NCBI GenBank assembly: GCA_002102555.1 | Contig: MCFL01000135.1 | Location: forward strand, 1-63,817 | Length of the DNA: 63,817 nucleotides | From: Catenaria anguillulae PL171 | Taxonomy: Eukaryota; Blastocladiomycota; Blastocladiomycetes; Blastocladiales; Catenariaceae | Reading direction: 5' to 3' | Shown here: positions 11,091 to 21,222 of the stretch, in pieces | Numbering within the stretch: the stretch's first letter is position 1 | Layout: each line of letters begins with the position of its first letter | Notes under the pieces: generated by a model | Seen by the model: only the letters and a program-made list of their open reading frames with translations | What the model was told of the DNA's origin: nothing | Database searches by the model: none | Program-made: the position numbers and the translations under genes

Positions 11091-14000
11091 TCACTCATAC
11101 TTTCGCGGTGGCAACCGTGCAACCAACGAACTGTCAACTGTTCCCGTGTCACAAAACGCATCACCCGTGAACGTCACCACCTTGATCTCACGCTGCTCCT
11201 CGTTGGGAGGCCGCAGCGCAGTCGCAACACAGGTTGCCGGACCAATATCTCGCCACCTGGATCCCAGAAACACATGCGTGACGCCAGGAATTCGCACGCG
11301 ATTAATACGCGGGCAAGCAACGTCGACAAGCACAATGGCAACGTGTTTTGGCGCGTTGATAGCAGATGCGTTGCTTGATTCGTCGCCGACGGTGTCCGCA
11401 TAAATTGCAGCCATGTCGCTGTTTTCGTCGTCGCGGATGGCGTTGGCTTGCGCAGAGTAGAGCTTCTTGAGCGACTTGTATGCGTGCTTGCCGTTGAGCT
11501 TGACACACGGCACATTGAACAGCTTGAAGCACCTGCTGGCGGCCTTGACATGGTCCGCCGACATGAACATGGCGATCCGCTTGGGCTCGGCGTCGGCGCG
11601 GGCGTCGGTGTCGGAAGAGAGGACGTGCATGGCTTGCAAAACGAGTGACTGAATAAGCGTCCTGGGCCAAATGAGAAACTTGGACCCACGTTCTTCGGCC
11701 TCGACGACGTGCGCAAGCCATTGGCGCGACCGCTTGATGTTGGGCACCGGGGCAAACTCGAACTTGAGCAATTGGCAATCCAAGTCGCTGGTCGTCGGAA
11801 GGCAACTTGGACAATGCGCAAAAGCCAAGGTTGTTGACGACACCACCAGCTTTGTGTCATCGGCCAGCTCCTTGTTGCACGACGGGCAGCAAATCTCATC
11901 GACCACAGGCTCACCCACACCTTGCTGCCCGCCATGTACAATCTTTGCCATCCACCCTTCAACCTTGGTGGTGTTGCGCACGAGCCGCAACGCTCCTTCA
12001 CAAGAGTCCCAACCCGTGCGCGCCTTGGCCAATGACTTGACCGCTCCAAGCACGGCCTGCACGTGTGAATCCAAGGTACGATAGTCCCACAGCGATGCAC
12101 CAGTGTCGTCATACGCGGCGGGTCGATACGCATACCGGTCGTACGACGAGTTGCGCAGCTGAAACCGGTCGAAATCAATGTGTTCATTGAGCTTGACCTC
12201 TGGCGCATCCTTGACCACGTCCTCGAGAAAGGTGCGTATCCATCCGTGCGATGCGAGACATTCCTTCTTCAACCCATGGTACAGAACGGCAAGCGTTAAC
12301 TCGAGCGCCTTGAGATCCTTGGCCGCCGAGTGCACTTGGGTAATCGTGTCGCGAAGGCGGTGAATTGCTGCTTGCTGTTCAGCGCGGAACTCGTCGCACA
12401 TTGTCCCCAATTCCTTTGCGACTTGGAACAACTTCCACTTATCAAACACCGACGCCGACAAGTACGGATACCCGCGGTCCTCATCCGACGTTCGCATATT
12501 GGCAACGCTTATGCGCAACCTGACCCAGGATTGCGCACTGTGGCCACCCTGAGCCGTCCCAATCACCTCCAGGGCGAGATCCACAGGCGACGTGTACACT
12601 TGCTCGACCTCAAACTCGACCGCAGGCAACGGCACCTTTTCCGTGTCGGCAACCACACTGAGCGTATGCGCCAGATCCATAAACACGCCGCCCTGGGCAA
12701 ACCCCATCCGATTGCCCGTGTACGACACGCGATCCGGCGGATCCAGCGCGACCCAGGCGCGGCTCGCAAGCAGTGAATACAGCGACGACACCTCGGTCCA
12801 CCGGTCGAGCACAATGCGGTGCCAGTAGGCCACCGTCACGTCCGCGAAAAACGACGCGGTTGCCTCGACCATGTTCTTGTTGGGCGACGACCGCCACGTG
12901 GCCATGTGTTCAAATCGGCGAGCAGGTACGTCCTGGCGCAGAAAGTCCATGTATGCCGCGTGTTGCTCCTGAGTGCCGTAATAGTACTCTTGCTGAGACC
13001 CAGTCAACTGGAGTTTGTTGGGCGTCACATTTTCGAGAGAAAAGTCTTTGGGAAACACGGCACGGCGAGTCCAGGCATTTGGGTCAAGAAGCAGCTTGTC
13101 GCTAATGATGACCACGTCGGCAACCAGCATGTCGCGCAAACTCGTGGACTGCAGACTTGCGACTGAAGTCAAGGTCACGATCGAAGCACTCGGGCCGAGG
13201 AGTTGACGGGCAAGCGATTCCCAGTGGGCAATGCACACGCCCGCCGTGACAATGAGCGTTGCTCGTGATGGCATGCGCGGGAGGTGTGCGGTGGGAATGG
13301 GTTCGGGGCGAGTACATGGCTGCGCAGCAATCAGGTGCAATGCGTTGAGCATGCGCTGGCGATTGCTGATGGATTTGTCGTAAATGGGCCGGCCAACGAG
13401 ACCCGACGATCGGGAATAGTGAATGACGTGTTTGGGCCGGCGGCCGTCAATGGTAGTGAGCTCGCCTGACAAGGCGGAGTAGTGGGACGCAAAGAGACCT
13501 TGGTTGGGGTCGTAAAATGGCCCGTCGGGGCCGAGTTGCACAATAAATCCAGAGCTGTCGGAAGCTTCGCCAATGTGCTTTGAAGAAAAGGTCGAGATTG
13601 GGTCGACCGAGATTTCAAGTTGGCGAGCTCGGTTGGCAAAGTCGGTCGACGAAGTAAGGGCTGGGTCGGTCCGGCCATGCCGAGGTCGGCAAAAATTGAC
13701 GGGCCGAGTTTGGGAAAAGAGCTTGAGTAACGCATGCACGTCGCTTTGGGATTGAGCCTTGTTGGGTCCCTGAAAAACGGCCTGCAGCTTGTCGAGGCGC
13801 AAATAGACGGATGCAATGTAGCGCCAGGATGTGCGCTCTTGTAGCTCGTTGGGCTGCTCTTTGCTGTCCGATTCGCCTTGGCTGCCGTCCGTCGTGTACG
13901 ATTCCTTGGGATGGGGGCGAACGAGAACGGCAAGATACTCTTCCATGGACGGGGTGACTTTGAGGCCGATGGAATCTGCACTGCCCACGTCGAAAAGAAA

Positions 14001-15096
14001 CAGTTCCGATAGTTCCGATGGTTCCGCGTCAGCGGAATCCCCGACGGCCGGGACACTCGCTGGACGTACAAAGTGTGCACGAGGCACAAACTTGATTTCG
14101 CGCAAAAACGCCAAGGGTGTCGAGCCACCTGGGAACCAATGGTAGCCCTTGTTCTTTTCCATGTACCGTTCCAGATGTTTGTCGCCCCGAAGGTGCTTGT
14201 TGAATACGTCCGAATAGAGGGTAAAATTGTCGCCAGTGCCGTCAAACTGGCGCTTGAGGAGTGGATCGCGCATGTCGACGGGAAGCGAATAAGTGTGTGA
14301 CTCGAAGATAGGGTTGCAGCGGTAGTCGGTGGATTGCAGACCGTTGCTTTCCAGCCTCGGCCGCTTGCATTGAAGAATTGGTTCACGTAGGAAGTACGGA
14401 ACCTGGAAAAAGGCAAACTCGGGTGGTCCAACAAATGCCGAGGTTTCCGGGTGCAGGTGGGCCTCATCGGGAAATGTGAGCAGCGTGGACGACGTGAAGG
14501 TCTCGTTTCCGAGTAACAAAACGGCAGACTCTAGTGCGAACGGAAGGATACATGTATGAGAGTAGCAGGTTAGCATGAATGGTCGATGTTATGGAGTGGC
14601 GACCAGTCAGTTTGGTGAAAAAAAAGGTATGATACAAACGTGGATTGCCTGGGTCCAAATCCATCAACTGCCACCAATTGGATGCCGTTTCGGGAACAGT
14701 GACGGGAAGCTGCCAGGGAAATGGAGAGATTTCCGCAGCACCGTACGGGGAAGCATCGCCGCTGGGTGGGTCGAGAAGTGGTCGGGCGGGAGCCTCAGGA
14801 ATCGGATCATCGATGGCATGTGGCTCAAAAGGGATGTGGGCAGCGGCGGCCTTGGCCTTGGAAGCCCTGGAAGTGGCCGGCTTTCGAGACGTGGTGGAAG
14901 CGTTGTTTGGGCGACGGCCGCGCTTGGCGGCAGGCTTGCTCACATAGTCGTCATCGTCGTTGTCATTGTCGTGGTCAGCAGACGCGGGCAGGGGTTGGAA
15001 GTCTGCCAGTGGGTTGGTGGCGGCATCGTCATCGGGGTCGCAGTCGGGGTCGCGGTCTCGGTCGACAGCCTTGCAGTTGCGTTTGGTGCGAGGCAT
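11091..15096 (-). CDS. SNF2-helicase-derived protein with altered ATPase motifs, intact copy C
   Basis: Two exons (15096-14640 and 14530-11091; intron 109 nt) give 1298 aa. Exon 1 encodes a charged, probably disordered nuclear-type head starting MPRTKRN. The rest follows the SNF2 order. LPRMPSRATLIVTAGVCIAHW (about residue 573) matches the Ia strand; YWHRIVLDRW (about 722) matches the W.RIILDEAH motif II. A long helical insert follows, then CCPSCNKEL...HCPSCLPT (about 1030-1080), a Rad5/SHPRH-like RING or zinc-ribbon position. RIAMFMSADHVKAAS and RIPGVTHVFLGSRW end in ALRPPNEEQ (about 1258), matching the second RecA lobe. The Walker A position reads SSGLVGR instead of GLGKT, DEAH reads DRWT, and motif VI keeps one arginine. 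I infer a pseudo-ATPase of the Rad5/SHPRH lineage, perhaps a chromatin or ubiquitin scaffold. The family call is from fold pattern only. Confidence 0.7.
14531..14639 (-). other. Intron of SNF2-like copy C
   Basis: The intron has GT at 14639-14638 and AG at 14532-14531 on the minus strand. Its removal joins a lone C to AG in phase, giving a CAG codon. Copy B has an intron at the same place (10369-10295), so the intron predates the tandem duplication. Confidence 0.75.
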
Positions 15097-15161
15097 TGGT
15101 GTTGCGTGGTTGCGTGGTCAGAAGCATGAGCTCGATGTACATAGCTCGAGTTCAAGTTTGG

Positions 15162-15197
15162 GTTGGAGGTTGGAGGTTGGAGGTTGGAGGTTGGAGC
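15162..15197. repeat. Short tandem repeat of TTGGAGG
   Basis: About five head-to-tail copies of a 7-bp unit lie between the divergent starts of SNF2-like copy C and the PPR-like gene. Confidence 0.8.
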
Positions 15198-15334
15198 CGG
15201 AGAAAATACCCAACATGATCTGTCTGATCGATCGATATGCAGATTGATCGGCTGTCCGATATCGATGGTTGTCTCACCAGTCTCACCATATACACCACAC
15301 TTCTCTTGGATTCATTGCAATTATTCCAATCAAC

Positions 15335-18215
15335 ATGCTATGCCTAAGATTCACTTTGCGCAATGCGGCACTCACGCAGCCGCTCACTCTTCGCCATCTT
15401 CCCGCTCCTGCTCCTGCTCCCGCTCCCGCTCCCGTCTCGGCCGTCCTGTCTCCCAGGTTGTCCCCAGCTCCACCTCGGCCCTCGCTGGCATACTCATCAT
15501 ACTCACTTGTCACGGTGCGCGGCTGCCTCGTCCATTCCCAACACCAATCCCGGACTGCAGCAACCGTTCCCTCGCCACCTGCTGCCTCCAAACCATCTCC
15601 GACGGCTCAATCTCTAAAGGTAAAGCCAAAGTCAAAGGCAAAGCGCGCTGCCGCACCCTCGCCCGCGACTCCTCATGCAGTTGCCAGCAAAGCTTCATCC
15701 GATGCATTTGTGCATTTGGTCGCTACTGCCGCAATAGCCAAGGCTGCCCGCCCGGAACAGCCCGCTGCCGAGCCAGATTCTCCAAGTTCTCCCAAATCGT
15801 CCGCGGCATCCGCAGCCTCCTCCAAGCACAAGGATAAGGGCAAAGGCAACGGCAAGTCAAACTCAACAGTAGCCACCAAGAGCAAACAATTGGCAAAAGC
15901 GTCACCAAAGTCGGATCTGCCGCCCAAAAACAATTCCGACTCGGATAAGAAGATGCCACCACTTGTTCCCAAGGCATCAAACCGCCAAGCTCTGGCAAAA
16001 TCCAAGCCCTCGTCACCACCACCAAAGCGCATGAGCCAACACATTGTGCAACAGGATGCGGTGGCGACCAAGCACCCATCCGCGCCAGCACCCGTCATCG
16101 AGCCGCCGAAACCCTTGTCGGATCAAGAGATACAGGACATTTGTGCCAACATTGTCCGATCAATTGAAGAGGGTATGTGTGAAATTGCTGCCCTTCTCCA
16201 CCCGAATCCATTCACTCACTCATCCTTCTTTCACTTCCTGACGCAAAGGCAAACCGGGAGATGTTCTTCGACACTTTTCTCGCCTGCCTCCGTTTGCCAA
16301 TCTTCCAGTACCCATTGCTGCCTCGCTCGCAAAGGCCCTGTCAGCATGCCCAACGCCCTTGAGCGACCCACGGCCTGACTGGGACCGCATCATCGAGGTT
16401 GTCTTCAATCCCATGCTAGACCACCTCAAGTCGCGACCACCGTCCAAGTCTCGATCCATTCCAGAACCCGTAAATGCATGGATCTCTATTACTGTTCGCC
16501 TAGCAACCGCCCTCGGCAACCGCGGGCACGCACGCTACTCGCCGCTCGTCGACTCGTGGTGCACTCTCATCACCACCTCGTCGTTGCTCCAATCCGCACA
16601 GCCAGCCACCTCCCGACTACACAATCCCGTCACCGGCTTGCTGACACAACTTATTCGCGCCTGCGCATCGACTGGATCCACACCCTCCCTGAAATCCCTG
16701 GCCGCCTCGATCCCTGACTCACTGTATACTCGCGACCTCATGCGAACTTTGCTCAAAGCCCACTCGACCTTGCGCCAACCAACTCATTTCTGGTCCACGC
16801 TGCTCGATGCCCACAAGCGCCAGCTCATTCCTTACCCATACATTGACGAGGCCATCAACGTCCAGTACCTCGCCGCATTCACGGACGCGCACGCTGCTCT
16901 CGCCGCGCTCACCAAAATGCTTGCCCACGTCAACAAGCACCATGGCACGCCCCTAGGCGACTACCTCGAACCAGCCATCTTGTCGCCCGACTTGTTTGCC
17001 ACGGTGCTCAACCTGTGCCGCGAGCAAGACAATCGAGCACTTGTTGACGACGTGCTCGCACTCGCAGAGGCCAATCATGTCCCCTGGACAACGGCAAAGG
17101 CCAGGGCGGCCATGATGGCGTTTCATTGCCAGGTGGGCGACTGGCCCGCAGCCATTGACATGTTCAAGGGCGCGTGGAGTCCCGATCATCCGATCGACCC
17201 TAACGAGGACATGTTGGCATATGCCATGGTTGCGTTTGGCAGTGTCAAGGACCATGCAATGTTGGACAAGACGTTTGCGTATGCGCTCGAGGCGCACCGG
17301 AATAACAAGGTGGTGTTGAGCAGCACGTTCATGGTCCGCGCATTCAAGGCCATACGGACATGTTTTGGATGGCAGGTGGCAGTCAACAAGGCGAGGGACT
17401 TGCATGCGGCCACAGGGTACTTGCCCGAGCTCGTGATTTCCATCTTGCAGCGGATTGCGTCCGAGCACCAAGTGTCGCTTGACTTTGTGCCCGACTTGCG
17501 CGCCGATTCGTACGTCCATGTGCAGCAAAAAGTGGGCATGTTGGCCATGCACATGGACCGGCTGGCGCAGGCGGAAAAGTTGCTTGACGTGCACGTGCCC
17601 AGGTTTGCCGACAATGTCGAGGCACGGACCTACATGTGCATGCCGCTGCTTGCGGCATTTGCCAGCGTGCCCGATGTCGTGTCCATGGAGCGCATTGTCG
17701 ACCGGCACATTCCCGATTACCACCAGTGCGAGCTTGCCGAGGACAGGCAAAGGATTGCCGGTGTGCTTTTCAAGGGCTATGCGCTCAACAACAACTACAC
17801 GCGGTGTTTGGCCTTGTGGCAGTACCTGACCAGTCAAGGGACCGCCCCGCATCCGTCGATTCAAGCCATGGTCCTGGATGCGTGCGGGTACATGAACCGT
17901 GTCGACCACTTGGACGATATTGTGGGGCTTCTCGAGCGGCAGCCATGGGGTGGGTGCGACATCAATGTGTGGACATCGGCAGTTGAGGCGTACCTGCGTT
18001 TGCTGCGGCTCGATCGGGCCTTGCATGTGGCCACGCGAATTGTGCCCAACAAGGGGCTGGAGCCCAACAAGAAGTTTGTCGGTGTGCTGTTGACGGTTAG
18101 ACGGGATGCGAATCGGACCCTGGATAGCAAGGCGGTGGCCAAGTATTTGAGTACGTTGAGCCCAAAGCTGGTGGCGGAGGTGAGGAGGGATTTGAGGGAG
18201 CGAGGGGCACTGTAG
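15335..18215 (+). CDS. PPR-like helical-repeat protein, probably mitochondrial
   Basis: Two exons (15335-16172 and 16249-18215; intron 76 nt) give 934 aa. The start is the first ATG in frame and yields MLCLRFTLRNAALTQ, a basic amphipathic head typical of a mitochondrial presequence. Residues of about 25-270 are alanine/proline/serine/lysine-rich and look disordered. The remainder is alpha-helical with recurrent 35-residue-like units such as YAMVAFGSVKDHAMLDKTF and AMVLDACGYMNRVDHLDDIV, the A-helix/B-helix spacing of pentatricopeptide repeats. Such proteins bind organellar RNA in processing or translation. I cannot say which fungal PPR protein this is. The repeats are degenerate, so a general TPR-like repeat protein is the alternative. 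Confidence 0.65.
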
Positions 18216-18762
18216 ACTGTACTGCACGGAGGGGTAGAGGTTCAAGTGTATCATTACATCATACCACCAGTGTATAATACGCAGCGCCATTACATTTCAT
18301 CACTGCGTTTGCTCGCTGCTGATTCAATGGGAACTGCGACCATGATCATGGCATCGGCGGCAGAGGTTCGGCAGCGGGCGGAACGACGGCATGAGAGTGT
18401 TGAATGAGGCCGAGTCTATGCTGAAACGCCGTCGCTGAGTGTCAATACCTAAGTTGCATGCTTCTGCGAACTGACGATTTCACAGTTCACAGCAGCCTTA
18501 GACTGTTCATTCACAACAATTTAAACCACGCACGATGGCACGTTGTGATCCGTCAATAACATGACAGCGGCGTTGGCGTGGTCCCAGCACGATAAATGAC
18601 ACTGGACCATTTTCAATGCAAGGCTCAAGTGACCCCAAGCATTTCCACTGTTGACCAGTCAAGGCTCCATTGCGACCTGCCTGCCTGCCAACCCACGGCT
18701 CCGTCACCGCCCGTCGTCACCCTCATCACCACCACCACCCCTGCATCCGCCTATCCGCCGAC
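18216..18762. other. Intergenic and 5' region of the beta-adaptin gene
   Basis: I see no gene here. The last 100 bases are C/A-rich (CACCACCACC runs), as often seen in fungal 5' leaders. Confidence 0.45.
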
Positions 18763-20804
18763 ATGGCCGCCTCAATCGCACGCGCCCGCCTCGAGCAGGC
18801 CATGAACTCGTTGCCGCCCAAAGTGCACAAGTTTCTCACGTCGCACATCCGCAAGGGCGAAAACTTTGAGCTCAAGACCGAGCTCAACTCCGAGTACCGC
18901 GACCGCCGCAAGGAGGCCGTCAAACGCGTCATTGCCAACATGACGGTCGGCAAGGACGTCAGTGGCCTGTTTGCCGACGTCCTCAAGTGCATGCAGACGG
19001 ACGATTTGGAGCTCAAGAAGCTCGTCTACCTCTACCTCATGAACTATGCCAAGTCCCAGCCCGAGCTCGTCATTCTCGCTGTCAACTCATTCATCAAGGA
19101 TGTCGATGATGCCAATCCGCTCATTCGGGCGTTGGCAGTTCGGACCATGGGGTGCTTGCGGGCCGAGCGCATTGTGGATTACTTGATGGAGCCCTTGCGC
19201 AAGACGTTGAAGGTTCGTCTGCTGTTCCTCCTTCCTCCTCACTGCCCCACTTCGCTTGCTAACCCACCACCCATACTGTTTGCATGATCTAGGATGTCGA
19301 TCCCTACGTTCGCAAGACCGCAGCCATTTGCGTGGCCAAAATGTACGACCTCAAGCCCCAGTCCACCATTGACCAAGGCTTTATTGCCCTGCTTCAAGAC
19401 TTGCTCTCGGACCCGAACCCAATGGTTGTCGCAAACGCCGTCGCCTCGTTACGCGAAATCCAACAAAATCCGCGCAACAAGCAAAATGTCTTTGTCGTGA
19501 ACGCCGTTGTCCTGCACAAGCTGCTGGCGGCCCTCAACGAATGCACCGAATGGGGCCAGATCTTTATCCTGGAATCGCTCGCCGAATACACGCCGGCCGA
19601 TGTGCAAGAGGCCACCAACATTGTGGAGCGCGTGCTGCCGCGGCTCTCGCACGCCAACGGGTCTGTGGTGCTCTCGGCAGTGCGTGTGCTGCTGGCCTAC
19701 CTCGACTTTTTGCAAGGTGCGCCTAATGCGGCCGAGCTCACCAACCAAGTCGTTAAGAAGATGTCGCCGCCGCTCGTCACATTGCTTGCGTCGGGCCCTG
19801 AGCTCACCTACATTGCTCTGCGCAACATCAACATCATTTTGCAAAAGCGGCCCGCCGTCCTCAGCAACGAGATCCGCGTCTTCTTTTGCAAGTACAACGA
19901 CCCGCAGTACGTCAAGATGGAAAAGCTCGACATCATGATGCGCCTGGCCACCGAGGCCAATGTGGATGCAGTGCTCAACGAGCTCAAAGAGTATGCCAAC
20001 GAAGTGGATGTGGCGTTTGTACGCAAGGCGATTCGCGCCATTGGCACATGTGCACTCAAGATCGAGCCAGCGGCCGAGCGATGCGTGACTGCGCTGCTGG
20101 ATCTCATCAAGACGGGCGTGGGCCACGTGGTGCAAGAGGCCGTGGTAGTACTCAAGGACATCTTCCGCAAGTACCCGGGCAGGTACAATGGAATCATTGC
20201 CACGATTTGCGAGCACGTGGATGTCATGGACGAGGAGGAGGCACATGCGGCGCTCTTGTGGATCATTGGCGAGCACGCCGCGCACATCAACAATGCGCCC
20301 GATTTGTTGCGCATCTTTGTGGATGGGTTCAAAGAGGAGCCCGCGCAGGTCCAATTGCAGCTCATGACGTCGGCCATCAAGTGCTACCTGGTACGGCCTG
20401 AAATTCAGCCCATGGTGCAGCAGATTTTGCAGCTGGCCACCGCGTCAGATAACCCGGACTTGCGTGACCGCGCGTACGTGTACTGGCGACTTTTGTCGTC
20501 GGGCGCCGACGTGCGTGCTGTCCTGGCACAGTGTCCGTCCATCGAATACGAGTCTGCGGGCGAACTGTCACCGGGATTGTTGGCCGAGCTGGTGCGCAAC
20601 CTGGGTAACCTGTCGGCCGTGTGGCACAAGCCCGCAAGTGCAGTTGCCAGTGCCAAGGATTGGGGTCGGTCGGGCGAGGAGGAGGACGATGAGGATGATG
20701 TTGCTGCCGAGGGAGGTGCACAAGCGCTCGATTCAGTTGCGTCGCCCAACGCGCCTGTTCCGACGGCACAGGTGGTTGGAAATTTGATTGACTTGGATTT
20801 CTGA
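18763..20804 (+). CDS. AP-1/AP-2 clathrin adaptor beta subunit (trunk only)
   Basis: Exons 18763-19212 and 19293-20804 (intron 80 nt) give 653 aa. The protein is the large beta chain of a heterotetrameric clathrin adaptor acting in trans-Golgi/endosome or plasma membrane sorting. The N-terminal trunk is clear: [54 protein letters not shown] and [13 protein letters not shown] are near-invariant in beta-adaptins. The chain ends after a hinge with an acidic stretch, and its last residues are NLIDLDF, a clathrin box (L-hydrophobic-x-hydrophobic-D) right at the C-terminus. The appendage (ear) domain of animal beta chains is absent, as in yeast Apl1/Apl2. The start is ATG at 18763, giving [16 protein letters not shown]-1 versus AP-2 cannot be decided by eye. 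Confidence 0.93.
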
Positions 20805-21222
20805 GATGACAAGTTTTGTTGCTGTTGCCCTCCCTGCCTCTCCAGCGTCCACGGCGCTGAGGACGATATGATAACGATGATGATGACGAAGATAATTGTG
20901 TTCCGGTGGCAGTCTCTCTTGACTTGACTATACCTATCCATGCCTTTATTTTTTCTCGAGCATTTCGAGCCGGGAGAGCCGCGAAAACGCTGATTCCGCC
21001 TCCACACTGATTATCCGACCGACACGTGATGCACACTCTCGGGAAAACGGCCCCAACAAAAGCCAGGGACGGATTATCCGCGCGGCATGGAAGGGTCGCT
21101 TTCAATTGTCGCGATCCGATTCCACTTTTCCATTGAGAGACAATGTTGGCCCGACAGAGATTCAAAATGACGCTCGTGCCCCCCTTCGTGTCTTTCGCTC
21201 TGCTCAACAACAACAGCACCTC
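20805..21222. other. Intergenic, beta-adaptin 3' end to IDO start
   Basis: I see no gene. There is a GATGATGATGACGA-type run near 20865-20890 and no hairpin or repeat of note. Confidence 0.4.

Noticed and set aside
16953-18290. A 445-codon minus-strand frame opposite the PPR-like gene
   Set aside because: It is a mirror of the plus-strand gene, rich in histidine and glutamine from reverse-complement codons. The plus-strand protein has presequence, intron and repeat evidence.
19449-20354. A 301-codon minus-strand frame opposite beta-adaptin
   Set aside because: It is the antisense shadow of a strongly conserved gene.
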